Shown here: positions 1 to 7,390 of the stretch, piece by piece
Layout: each line of letters begins with the position of its first letter
Position numbering within the stretch: the stretch's first letter is position 1
Source: an uncultured bacterium
GTDB lineage: Bacteria; Bacillota; Clostridia; Lachnospirales; Lachnospiraceae
Direction of reading: 5' to 3'
NCBI GenBank assembly: GCA_946061355.1
Contig: CAMGRE010000038.1
Location: 1 to 14,210, forward strand
DNA: 14,210 bases
Program-made: the position numbers and the translations under genes
Notes under the pieces: model-generated
Told to the model about the DNA's origin: nothing
Databases searched by the model: none
Seen by the model: only the letters and a program-made list of their open reading frames with translations

Positions 1-1368
1 AAAGATTTCCTGCAAAAGATCCGCGCCTTCAATTACATTAGAAAATTGATAACTGCCTCTGCCCTTCTGCACCATACGATAGCGACAGTCATTGTAGTAA
101 TCCTGAATGGAATGCAGTACGGAACTTTCGGGAATGTCCGGTGCAGCCGGTTCCGGGTTCTCCAGATTCCTGTAGGCGGTGCCGTTGCAGGGCGGCAGAT
201 TGACAGAAAGCTCCTGACGCATATGCGTGGAGGCATAGTCCGCATCCGTCTTGTTAAAATAGTCGTAGTTTCCTGCTTCCGTGTCATCCCATGTTACATC
301 TGCATTGTAGTAGTCATCTCCCAGCTTCACGATATTCCAGGCATGGCTCTCCCCGGCATACCCTGTGCAGTAATAACAGGGTATATCAAGCTGCTGCAGC
401 AGGTACTGAAAAGCTCTGGCGTAACCGGCGCAGACAGTCTTTCCACCTACCAGACCGCTGTAAGCGCTCTGGCTCATGGGCGCATTCTTAGCATAAGTGA
501 TTTTATCGATGAGCGCATTGTGCACAAATTTTTCTTTTTCATAGTCATTGTCCAGCTTGCGGGCATCTGACAGAATCTTCTCCGCATTTTCCGAAAAGGT
601 CTGTTTCGCATTGTCGAGATCTTTTGCTGTTTTGTTGAACTGCAGCCCTATTTCGACAACCTCACCGTTTCGCCTGCATTTGCAGGAGTAGGCAGTGTCC
701 AGCCAGAAAAGCGCTGGGTGATCGTTGTATACGGCTGAAAAGACACTCTTTAACTGCTTGGCATTGATCTCTTCCACCGGGGTAAAGGTCTGATTCAAAT
801 CCTCAGCATTTGCAAAGATCTGGCGGTAAAGATGCTTTCCCTTGTCGTCTAACATCTGATAATACGGGTAATACAGGGGATCAAAGGTCAGATCATCCCC
901 TGTAGCGCCGGGATTTTCCAGCTTTGGTTCATCATCACCGATCTCGCTGGCAGTCTCTTTTACCGGCTCATAGCCGGATTTTCCGGAAACGCTGTCGGGT
1001 ACTTTGATGTCGGCAGGTTTTGGCGGAATGTATTCGGAGCTCTTTTCCTGCCTGTCTCCATCGGTTTCATTTTTTCCGTCAGAACCAGACGGAGCCATTT
1101 CATTTTCCGATGTATTTTCCGGAGCAAAAGAAATGTTCCCCATATCGAGTGCTTCCGCGGGCAGAGTGACATTTTCCCGCAACTCAGCCATATATTTGTC
1201 AAGCTCCGGATCGGAATAGTCGGTCCGGTCTGCCGAAGAATTTTTTCCATATAATGCATCTGCGATCCGCTGTGTCATATCGGGATCAAAGGCACAGTAG
1301 ACAACGATGGCGCTGACCCAGATCAGCAGGATAATGAGAAGTATCAGAAGACGTTTGATCCATTTCAT
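1..1368 (-). CDS. Membrane-anchored transglutaminase-like protein (partial, 3' end outside window)
   Basis: The reading frame runs open from an ATG at 1368 to the window edge, giving 456 residues without a stop. A hydrophobic segment at residues 5-25 follows a short basic start (MKWIKR), so this is an N-terminal membrane anchor or uncleaved signal with the rest outside the cell. Residues ~45-130 are a polar low-complexity linker rich in S, E, D, P and G. The transglutaminase-like core is identified by its triad in family order: Cys313 in KTVCAGYARAF, His342 in ESHAWNIV and Asp357 in ADVTWDD. Such extracellular proteins are usually proteases or peptide-crosslinking or cell-wall-associated enzymes; the substrate cannot be told from sequence. 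An AGGAG lies 12 bases upstream, slightly far. The gene diverges from the pseudouridine synthase across 82 bases. The C-terminus is unseen, so further domains are possible. Family confident, function not. Confidence 0.88.
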   Translation of the reverse strand, partial: MKWIKRLLILLIILLIWVSAIVVYCAFDPDMTQRIADALYGKNSSADRTDYSDPELDKYMAELRENVTLPAEALDMGNISFAPENTSENEMAPSGSDGKNETDGDRQEKSSEYIPPKPADIKVPDSVSGKSGYEPVKETASEIGDDEPKLENPGATGDDLTFDPLYYPYYQMLDDKGKHLYRQIFANAEDLNQTFTPVEEINAKQLKSVFSAVYNDHPALFWLDTAYSCKCRRNGEVVEIGLQFNKTAKDLDNAKQTFSENAEKILSDARKLDNDYEKEKFVHNALIDKITYAKNAPMSQSAYSGLVGGKTVCAGYARAFQYLLQQLDIPCYYCTGYAGESHAWNIVKLGDDYYNADVTWDDTEAGNYDYFNKTDADYASTHMRQELSVNLPPCNGTAYRNLENPEPAAPDIPESSVLHSIQDYYNDCRYRMVQKGRGSYQFSNVIEGADLLQEIF

Positions 1369-1415
1369 GTTCCGGTTACACTCCTTTGGTCTAGGATATC
1401 ACATCATTTTTCCGA

Positions 1416-1444
1416 TTGACAGAGGTTTTCGGGAAAAATAAAAT
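1416..1444 (+). promoter_or_regulatory. Sigma-A-type promoter of the pseudouridine synthase gene
   Basis: TTGACA at 1416-1421, a 17-base spacer, then TAAAAT at 1439-1444. The -35 box is perfect and the -10 box matches 5 of 6. The ATG of the downstream gene begins at 1451, only six bases after the -10 box, so transcription would start at or next to the start codon. Confidence 0.65.
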
Positions 1445-1450
1445 GAAATC

Positions 1451-2140
1451 ATGAAGACGAAAATTATATTTGAAGACAATTTGATTCTGGTTTGTTTCAA
1501 GCCTGCGGGTCTGCCCACACAGACTGCCAGTGTCATGGCACAGGATATGGTCAGTGAATTGAAAAATTATCTGCGAAAAAGTAGCGGAAGCGGAACGAAA
1601 GAGCCGTATGTGGGACTGGTACACCGCCTGGATCAGCCGGTGGAAGGACTGCTGGTGTTCGGAAAGACACAGAGAGCGGCGGCGGCGCTGAGTGCGCAGT
1701 TAAATGACGGGACGCTGCATAAGACATATCTTGCGGTGACAGAAGGCATACCGGAGAAAAAAGAGGCGGTTCTGACGGACTATTTATTAAAAGATGGGCG
1801 TGACAACAGTTCGCGAGTGGTTCCTGAGGGAACAAGGGGAGCGAAACGAGCGGAGCTGTCTTATCATGTGATGTCGGTAAAAAGCGGGAATGCGTTAATC
1901 GAGATTGATCTGAAAACAGGACGTCATCACCAGATACGTGTACAGATGGCGCATATGGGATGCCCGCTCCTCGGAGACAGGAAATACGGCAGAGCCTCAC
2001 AGACCGTCAGGAACCCAGCGCTGTGTGCAGCAAAGCTTTTGTTCAGACATCCGCAAACGGGTAAAATGATGGAATTTGCAGTCGAGCCGGAGGGGGATGC
2101 GTTTGCAATTTTTACAGAAAAAACCAGAGCCGGTTTTTGA
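1451..2140 (+). CDS. RluA-family RNA pseudouridine synthase
   Basis: This 229-residue protein isomerises uridine to pseudouridine in rRNA or tRNA. The family signature HRLDQPVEG (residues 58-66) holds the catalytic Asp61, and the N-terminal KPAGLPTQ and the later TGRHHQIRVQ with GDRKYG are the usual RluA landmarks. It is a minimal catalytic domain with no S4 RNA-binding domain, as in the short RluA/TruC-like group. The start is fixed: the family core begins almost at once, an in-frame TAA lies at 1439-1441, and no start codon is available between. There is no recognisable ribosome binding site before it, and the promoter places the transcript start near the ATG. The target uridine cannot be predicted. 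The AI-2E-like gene follows after 39 bases and may be co-transcribed. Confidence 0.92.
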   Translation: MKTKIIFEDNLILVCFKPAGLPTQTASVMAQDMVSELKNYLRKSSGSGTKEPYVGLVHRLDQPVEGLLVFGKTQRAAAALSAQLNDGTLHKTYLAVTEGIPEKKEAVLTDYLLKDGRDNSSRVVPEGTRGAKRAELSYHVMSVKSGNALIEIDLKTGRHHQIRVQMAHMGCPLLGDRKYGRASQTVRNPALCAAKLLFRHPQTGKMMEFAVEPEGDAFAIFTEKTRAGF

Positions 2141-2164
2141 AATCGCAGGATAAAAAGAGGTGCT

Positions 2165-2204
2165 CTGCCCATACTAACCGTGGTGATGAAAGTGAGATGG
2201 GCAG
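2165..2204 (+). repeat. Inverted repeat bracketing the AI-2E-like start codon
   Basis: CTGCCCAT at 2165-2172 is exactly complementary to ATGGGCAG at 2197-2204. The 24-base loop contains the candidate GTG (2180, 2183) and ATG (2186) starts. No U-run follows, so it is not an obvious terminator. It could fold in the mRNA and mask or present the start, but an 8-base stem with a long loop may also be chance. Confidence 0.35.
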
Positions 2205-3229
2205 CGTGGGAAAATAATAAAAAATACATAATGGCAGCACTGATGGCAGCAGGCGTATTACTGTTTCTGAAATACCTCCTGCCTTATGTGCTGCCGTTTT
2301 TGATCGCGTTGTGTCTTGTGGCAGTGATGTATCCTTTTCTGGAAAAAATAGAGCGGCGGTTTCATATCAGAAAAGGAATGACAGCGGGCCTGATCCTTGC
2401 CGTATGCCTGATTCTGATCGGACTTGCTTTCTGGTGTCTGTGGATTTTTGTGTGCGGGCATGTCAGGATGCTGTTTCAGAACAGAATGGTTATGGAGGAG
2501 TGCTTCTGCAATTTTGTGAGAGACTGCTGTAGTATGCTGGAAACGAGATTCGGAGTGGAAAGCAGAGCCATGGAACAGATGGCGCTTGATCAGATCGATA
2601 AAATCGGAAACAATCTTCAGATCCGGATCGTACCGAGATTCATGAACCGCTCATTTGCATATCTCAAGACAGCTGCCTCTATTTTGGCTTTCTGGGCAGT
2701 GACACTCATCGCTTCTATATTGCTGGCAAAGGACTATTACCGTATCCGTCAGAGGATGCGCACTTACAAGACTTTCCGCATGGCATCACAGATTGGCACA
2801 CAGATCGGGAAAATGGTGCTGGGGTATCTCAAAGCGCAGGCGATCATTTTGTGCACAATCAGTGTGATCTGCGTGGCTGGACTCTGGGCATGCGGTATGG
2901 ATGGATTCCTGACACTCGGGATTGTGGCAGGGATTATGGATGCGCTGCCCTTTATCGGCACTGGCATTGTGCTGGTTCCGACGGCATTGTGGCAGTTGAT
3001 ACAGGGGAATCTCTGGCGTATGGCGGCGGTTTTTGCCATCTACGGAGTCTGTGCCCTTGCAAGGGAATTCCTGGAACCCAAACTGCTCGGGAAGCGGATG
3101 GGAATCTATCCTGTGTTTATGCTATTGGCAATTTATGCAGGTGTCAAATTCTATGGATTGTCGGGTGTGGTGCTTGGGCCGTTTTCATGTCTGCTGATAC
3201 GGGAATTGTATCAGAGGATGGAGGAATAG
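2180..3229 (+). CDS. AI-2E transporter-family membrane protein (YtvI-like)
   Basis: A 349-residue polytopic membrane protein. Hydrophobic segments lie at about residues 18-48, 68-92, 160-185, 213-235, 237-262, 268-290 and 305-342. The layout is typical of the AI-2E exporter family (PF01594): two N-terminal helices with PYVLPFLIA, a polar stretch at ~95-155, then a C-terminal helix block with GIMDALPFIGTG and EPKLLGKRMG, the most conserved family motifs. Members include the sporulation protein YtvI and exporters of unclear substrate; the name does not prove autoinducer-2 transport. The start is uncertain: GTG 2180, GTG 2183 and ATG 2186 are in frame, none with a well-spaced ribosome site (an AGAGG lies at 2156-2160). 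An inverted repeat surrounds these starts. It lies 39 bases after the pseudouridine synthase. Confidence 0.85.
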   Translation: MVMKVRWAAWENNKKYIMAALMAAGVLLFLKYLLPYVLPFLIALCLVAVMYPFLEKIERRFHIRKGMTAGLILAVCLILIGLAFWCLWIFVCGHVRMLFQNRMVMEECFCNFVRDCCSMLETRFGVESRAMEQMALDQIDKIGNNLQIRIVPRFMNRSFAYLKTAASILAFWAVTLIASILLAKDYYRIRQRMRTYKTFRMASQIGTQIGKMVLGYLKAQAIILCTISVICVAGLWACGMDGFLTLGIVAGIMDALPFIGTGIVLVPTALWQLIQGNLWRMAAVFAIYGVCALAREFLEPKLLGKRMGIYPVFMLLAIYAGVKFYGLSGVVLGPFSCLLIRELYQRMEE

Positions 3230-3268
3230 AGAGCAAGAAACAGGGCTGAGGACATTATGTGGAAAAAC

Positions 3269-3297
3269 TTGCCCGGCGGGCGCAGATATACTATAAT
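3269..3297 (+). promoter_or_regulatory. Promoter of the PHP-tcdA-ttcA-M20 unit
   Basis: TTGCCC at 3269-3274, a 17-base spacer, then a perfect TATAAT at 3292-3297. It lies 37 bases upstream of the PHP gene's ATG and argues against extending that gene upstream to the in-frame GTG at 3259. Confidence 0.65.
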
Positions 3298-3333
3298 ATG
3301 AGCGCAAAAGAAAAGCAGGTAAGGAGCATTCAC

Positions 3334-4080
3334 ATGATAACGGTCAAAGAATATACACCTTATGAAATTGTGATGGATATGCATATGCATACGGTTGCCA
3401 GCGGGCATGCGTATGGGACGATCCGGGAGATGGCGCAGGCGGCGTCAGCAAAAGGATTGTCATACATCGGGATCAGTGAGCACGGGCCGGGAATCCCCGG
3501 GACATGCGATCCGATCTATTTCACCAATCTTAAGGTTGTACCGAGAATACTTTACGGTGTGAATCTCCTGCACGGCTGTGAGACAAATGTGTTAAATGAT
3601 GGTACAGTGTCACTGGAGCAAGAGCGCCTTGAGAAACTGGATTACGGCATTGCCGGGATTCACAAGCAGTGTTATCGGGATGAGGGCAGGGAAAAAAATA
3701 CGGACAATGTCATTTCCTGTATGAAAAATCCGAAAATATCCATGATCTCCCATCCGGATGACGATCATATACCTCTTGATTATGAGAGACTCGTGCCTGC
3801 TTCGGGGAAATATCACACGGCGCTTGAACTCAATAACAGTTCCCTGCTGAAACCGGATAAACGGCTGAACTGTGTGGAAAATTATAAACATATGCTCCGA
3901 CTGTGTGAACAGTACCGGATACCGATCGTCGTAAATTCCGATGCCCATGACCCCAGTTATGTAGGGCGGTTCGATGAAGCGATCGCACTTCTTCAGGAAC
4001 TGAAATTTGATCCGGAACTGATATTGAATACGAGTGTGGAGCGCCTTCTTAAGTTTATCGGACAGCGGGAGGATAAATAA
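3334..4080 (+). CDS. PHP-domain metal-dependent phosphoesterase (YcdX-like)
   Basis: A 248-residue polymerase-and-histidinol-phosphatase (PHP) domain protein, a trinuclear-metal phosphatase or phosphodiesterase. The metal ligands are visible in order: His17-Met-His19 in MDMHMHT, His25, His50 in SEHGPG, Glu83 in GCETNV, a His in ISHPDDDH, and the C-terminal NSDAHDPSYVGRFDEA. Length and motif order fit the stand-alone YcdX-type group rather than histidinol phosphatase or DNA polymerase PHP domains. I chose ATG 3334 because AAGGAG at 3321-3326 sits seven bases before it, while a longer in-frame GTG start at 3259 would run through the promoter. It is the first gene of a unit; the tcdA ATG follows its stop by one base, so translation is probably coupled. 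The physiological substrate is unknown. Confidence 0.9.
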   Translation: MITVKEYTPYEIVMDMHMHTVASGHAYGTIREMAQAASAKGLSYIGISEHGPGIPGTCDPIYFTNLKVVPRILYGVNLLHGCETNVLNDGTVSLEQERLEKLDYGIAGIHKQCYRDEGREKNTDNVISCMKNPKISMISHPDDDHIPLDYERLVPASGKYHTALELNNSSLLKPDKRLNCVENYKHMLRLCEQYRIPIVVNSDAHDPSYVGRFDEAIALLQELKFDPELILNTSVERLLKFIGQREDK

Positions 4081-4081
4081 T

Positions 4082-4834
4082 ATGCTGAATCAGTTTTCAA
4101 GGACGGAGCTGCTTTTAGGAAAAGAAGCCATGGAAAAGCTGCGCGGTTCGCGTGTGGCGGTGTTTGGGATCGGCGGCGTCGGCGGCTATGTGTGCGAGGC
4201 GCTCGTCAGGAGCGGCGTCGGTGCATTTGATTTGATCGATGACGACAAGGTGTGTCTGACAAACCTGAATCGTCAGATCATTGCGACCGGGAGCAGTGTC
4301 GGCAAATATAAGACAGAAGTGATGAAGGAACGTATGCTCGACATCAATCCGGAGGTAAAAGTGGAGACTCATCAGTGCTTTTTCCTGCCGGAAAATGCCG
4401 ATACGTTTCCCTTTGAAGAATATGATTATGTGGTGGATGCGGTGGATACCGTTACCGCCAAACTGGAACTGGTGATGAAATGCAAGGAGAAGAATGTGCC
4501 GATCATCAGCAGCATGGGAGCGGGCAATAAGCTGGACGCCAGCCAGTTCCGCGTGGCGGATATCTATAAGACAAAGGTATGTCCGCTTGCCAAGGTTATG
4601 CGCCGTGAGCTGAAGAAGCGTGGCGTGAAGAAGTTAAAGGTTGTGTATTCCGAGGAACAGCCGATCAGACCGGTTGAGGATATGGCGATCAGCTGCCGGA
4701 CGCACTGCATCTGTCCGCCCGGAGCCGCCCACAAGTGTACGGAGCGCCGGGATATCCCCGGAAGTGTGGCGTTTGTGCCTTCCGTGGCAGGACTGATCAT
4801 CGCGGGGGAAGTGGTAAAGGATCTCATACGCTGA
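4082..4834 (+). CDS. tcdA: tRNA threonylcarbamoyladenosine dehydratase
   Basis: An E1/ThiF-like ATP-dependent enzyme of 250 residues that activates and cyclises the threonylcarbamoyl side chain of t6A37 in ANN-decoding tRNAs (ct6A). Visible features: the nucleotide loop GIGGVGGYVCEAL near residue 28, ligands in DDDKVCLTNLNRQ, the acidic DAVDTVTAKLEL, and the C-terminal GSVAFVPSVAGLIIAGEV typical of TcdA/CsdL. A cysteine-rich stretch, SCRTHCICPPG followed by a further Cys, lies just before that block and could bind metal or take part in persulfide chemistry. ATG 4082 was chosen because GGGAGG at 4067-4072 precedes it; earlier in-frame starts lie inside the PHP gene. The next gene combines a rhodanese with TtcA, so two tRNA anticodon-loop modification functions are neighbours. 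Confidence 0.93.
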   Translation: MLNQFSRTELLLGKEAMEKLRGSRVAVFGIGGVGGYVCEALVRSGVGAFDLIDDDKVCLTNLNRQIIATGSSVGKYKTEVMKERMLDINPEVKVETHQCFFLPENADTFPFEEYDYVVDAVDTVTAKLELVMKCKEKNVPIISSMGAGNKLDASQFRVADIYKTKVCPLAKVMRRELKKRGVKKLKVVYSEEQPIRPVEDMAISCRTHCICPPGAAHKCTERRDIPGSVAFVPSVAGLIIAGEVVKDLIR

Positions 4835-4870
4835 GAGCTTTTTCCTGACAATCATAATGGAGAGACGTAA

Positions 4871-6016
4871 ATGGAAATAACGATACAGGAACTGAACAGT
4901 CTGGAGAAGGATTCCTATCAGATCATTGATATCCGCAGCGACATCGAGATCTCTCACGGAGCCATTCCCGGAGCGATCCATGCGAAAGCGGCGGACATTG
5001 CGAAAGATGAGCGGATCGATATTCATAAGAAGCTGGTCGTCTGCTGCAGTAGAGGAAGAGTCAGTGTGGATGTGGCAGAGGAGCTCTGTGAACAGGGCTA
5101 TGACGCGGTCAGTCTGTCCGGCGGATATATCTCCTGGCTCCTCACACAGATGGAAGCAGAGAAGAAAAAGGAACAGGAGCAGGACGGAACTTTTGCGGAG
5201 GATGTCGAACAGAGTCTGAGAAAGAAATTCCGAAAAAATATCTGGTGCAGATTCACGAAGGCTGTCAGACAGTATGAGCTTGTGAAAGAAGGCGACCGGA
5301 TCGCGGTCTGTATTTCCGGCGGCAAGGATTCCATGCTGATGGCAAAGCTGTTTCAGGAACTGAAACATCATAATAAATTCGATTTTGAGGTGAAATTCCT
5401 GGTGATGGATCCGGGATACAGTCCGGCAAACAGACAGGTGATCGAGGAGAATGCGCGGCGACTGAATATTCCGATCCAGATTTTTGAATCCGATATTTTC
5501 GATTCGGTCTATCATGTGGAGAAATCCCCCTGTTATCTGTGTGCCCGAATGCGCAGAGGGCATCTGTACAGCTATGCGAGAGAGCTCGGCTGCAACAAGA
5601 TTGCCTTGGGTCATCACTATGACGATGTGATCGAAACCATATTGATGGGAATGCTGTACGGGGCGCAGGTGCAGACGATGATGCCGAAACTTCACAGTAC
5701 GAATTTTGAGGGGATGGAGCTGATCCGCCCGCTGTATTTAGTGCGGGAGGATGACATCAAGGCCTGGCGAGATTATAACGGGCTGCATTTTATCCAGTGT
5801 GCCTGCAAATTCACCGATACTTGTACCACCTGCAATAACGAGGAGAACCGTTCCAAACGTGTCGAGATCAAGGAGCTGATCCGCACTTTGAAGCAGAAGA
5901 ATCCCTTTGTCGAAGGAAATATCTTTAAGAGTGTGGAAAATGTAAATCTGGATACGGTGGTGGCATACAAACAGAAAGGCGTACGGCATCACTTTCTGGA
6001 TCAGTATGATGAATAA
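4871..6016 (+). CDS. ttcA: Rhodanese-TtcA fusion, tRNA 2-thiocytidine-type synthetase
   Basis: A 381-residue two-domain protein. Residues ~1-92 form a rhodanese domain with DIRS and the active loop CSRGRVS (catalytic Cys59), which would carry a persulfide. A charged linker (~93-115) joins it to a PP-loop ATPase of the TtcA family. That part has the P-loop SGGKDS (149-154), the [4Fe-4S]-binding pair CYLC (221-224) followed by ARMRRGHLY, and GHHYDDVIET (~247-256). The third cluster cysteine should come from C310/C312, part of a C-x-C-x5-C-x2-C run ending at C321. TtcA thiolates C32 of tRNA; the fused rhodanese would supply sulfur in cis. The substrate base is inferred from family only. It lies 36 bases after tcdA, with GGAGAG before the ATG. 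No frameshift is seen between domains. Confidence 0.9.
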   Translation: MEITIQELNSLEKDSYQIIDIRSDIEISHGAIPGAIHAKAADIAKDERIDIHKKLVVCCSRGRVSVDVAEELCEQGYDAVSLSGGYISWLLTQMEAEKKKEQEQDGTFAEDVEQSLRKKFRKNIWCRFTKAVRQYELVKEGDRIAVCISGGKDSMLMAKLFQELKHHNKFDFEVKFLVMDPGYSPANRQVIEENARRLNIPIQIFESDIFDSVYHVEKSPCYLCARMRRGHLYSYARELGCNKIALGHHYDDVIETILMGMLYGAQVQTMMPKLHSTNFEGMELIRPLYLVREDDIKAWRDYNGLHFIQCACKFTDTCTTCNNEENRSKRVEIKELIRTLKQKNPFVEGNIFKSVENVNLDTVVAYKQKGVRHHFLDQYDE

Positions 6017-6062
6017 AAAACGAAAAATTCCGATTTTCATAAAGATCGCCGGAGAAAATTCT

Positions 6063-7226
6063 ATGTCAGACAATCATTTGGAAAACAGTCAGATCATGAA
6101 GGATTATCAGTGGTTTCACAGACATCCCGAATTAGGATATGAGGAGATGGAAACGACTGCATATATCAAGGAAGCGCTTCACGAAGCCGGGATTGAGACA
6201 CTCCCGCTCCCGTCTGCGAGGATAACGGGCGTGATCGCGGTGATCAGAGGGAAAGGCGAATCTGCCGGATCAGACAGTGAGCCTGTCGTTGCGCTGCGGA
6301 CGGATATCGACGGACTGCCCATTGAGGAAATGACAAATGTGTCATACAAATCTCTTTATCCGGGCAGGATGCATGCCTGCGGACATGATTTCCATATGGC
6401 ATTAGTGTTGCAGGCGGCAAGGCTTTTGCAGCAGACAAAAGAAGACTGGAGCGGCACTGTGAAGGTGATCTTTCAGCCGGCGGAAGAGCTGCCGGGCGGG
6501 GCGAAAGAGATGGTGGAGACAGGGCTTCTTGAGGATGTGGACGCTTATGTTGGGCTCCACACGACGCCGGGCCGACCTTCCGGGGCGATCGGCATCCGCT
6601 CAGGCGGTCTGATGGCAGCGGTGGATCGTTTTGAGGTCACCGTGAGCGGCAGAGGATGTCACGGAGCGGCGCCCCATGAGGGGATCGATGTAATCCCGGT
6701 GATCTGCCAGATCGTGACGGCGCTGCAGACGATCGTGAGCCGTCAGGTAGATCCTTTTGCTCCGGCTGTGTTATCCGTAACGGCGGTTTCAGCGGGAAAC
6801 ACTTGGAATGTGATCCCGTCGGAAGGGAGCTTCTGTGGGACGGTCAGATCTTTTTCCCCGCAGGTGCGTGCGCAGATCAAGGAGCGTTTTTATCGGCTGA
6901 CGGAGCAGCTTACCGATGCAAGCGGAGCCGAATGCAGGATCGACTGGTATGAGGGACCGCCCGCAGTGATCAACGACGAAGGTCTGTGCAAAATCGCAGC
7001 CAAGACTGCCACAGAGAGTGGATATCAGGTATATGAGCCGGAACAGACTATGGTAGGTGAGGATTTCAGCTTTTATCAGGAGAAACAGAAGGGCATCTTC
7101 CTGAGAGTGGGAACCGGATACGACAAGCCCCTGCATCACGCGGAATTTCTGGCAGATCCGGCTGCCTTGGAGCCTACGGCGGAGTATCTGGCACTTCTTG
7201 TGAAAAAAATTCTTGCGGAAATATGA
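6063..7226 (+). CDS. M20-family amidohydrolase (N-acyl amino acid / hippurate hydrolase type)
   Basis: A cytoplasmic zinc (or Mn) amidohydrolase of 387 residues that removes acyl groups from amino acids or small conjugates. M20D landmarks in order: HRHPELGYEE (19-28), RTDIDGLPI (79-87), HACGHD (104-109, with Cys106 and His108 as ligands), QPAEELPGGAKEM (138-150, catalytic Glu141/142), a dimerisation-domain segment CHGAAPHEGIDVI (199-211), and VGEDFSFYQ near the C-terminus. I chose ATG 6063 because GGAG at 6051-6054 is eight bases upstream. An alternative ATG at 6006 overlaps the ttcA stop and lacks a ribosome site. It is the last gene of the unit, followed by a strong terminator. Its link to the tRNA-modification genes may be only positional. 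The natural substrate is unknown. Confidence 0.92.
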   Translation: MSDNHLENSQIMKDYQWFHRHPELGYEEMETTAYIKEALHEAGIETLPLPSARITGVIAVIRGKGESAGSDSEPVVALRTDIDGLPIEEMTNVSYKSLYPGRMHACGHDFHMALVLQAARLLQQTKEDWSGTVKVIFQPAEELPGGAKEMVETGLLEDVDAYVGLHTTPGRPSGAIGIRSGGLMAAVDRFEVTVSGRGCHGAAPHEGIDVIPVICQIVTALQTIVSRQVDPFAPAVLSVTAVSAGNTWNVIPSEGSFCGTVRSFSPQVRAQIKERFYRLTEQLTDASGAECRIDWYEGPPAVINDEGLCKIAAKTATESGYQVYEPEQTMVGEDFSFYQEKQKGIFLRVGTGYDKPLHHAEFLADPAALEPTAEYLALLVKKILAEI

Positions 7227-7243
7227 TAATGAGATAAAGTTGA

Positions 7244-7280
7244 GAAAGCCGTTGCGCGATGCAATGGCTTTCATTTTATT
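7244..7280 (+). terminator. Intrinsic terminator after the M20 gene
   Basis: A 12-base stem (GAAAGCCGTTGC against GCAATGGCTTTC, with one G-U pair) and a five-base loop, followed by ATTTTATT. It lies 17 bases after the M20 stop and closes the four-gene unit. It also marks the boundary to the AT-rich islet. Confidence 0.88.
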
Positions 7281-7343
7281 ATGATAATGTTAAGCGAAAT
7301 AAATATAAAATTTATACCATGCAATACTGTTGTCGCGTAGAGA

Positions 7344-7352
7344 TGATACAAT
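7344..7352 (+). promoter_or_regulatory. Possible extended -10 promoter of the three-gene islet
   Basis: TGATACAAT, an extended -10 motif (TGn before TACAAT), lies 38 bases before the first ATG of the islet. No acceptable -35 box is found 16-18 bases upstream, so promoter activity would rest on the extended -10 or on an activator. The surrounding DNA is AT-rich, which makes chance matches likelier. Confidence 0.4.
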
Positions 7353-7390
7353 ATAGAAAAGTAGTAATAGTTTTCAAAGGAGGAAAATCC

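Noticed and set aside
46..570. A 174-codon open frame on the plus strand
   Set aside because: It is antisense to the transglutaminase-like gene, whose Cys-His-Asp triad is in the minus-strand frame covering the same bases.
3259..3333. N-terminal extension of the PHP protein from GTG 3259
   Set aside because: The stretch contains a TTGCCC-N17-TATAAT promoter, and ATG 3334 has a well-spaced AAGGAG.
4634..5695. A 353-codon open frame on the minus strand
   Set aside because: It lies entirely antisense to tcdA and the rhodanese-TtcA gene, has no recognisable motif and a composition (many H, R, L, I) typical of a reverse-complement shadow.
6006..6062. Earlier start (ATG 6006) for the M20 gene
   Set aside because: It overlaps the ttcA end, lacks a ribosome site, and adds a basic tail before the usual family start; ATG 6063 has GGAG eight bases upstream.
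7259..7390. N-terminal extension of the UDG-like protein from ATG 7259
   Set aside because: It would begin inside the M20 terminator hairpin; the perfect AAAGGAGG before ATG 7391 decides the start.
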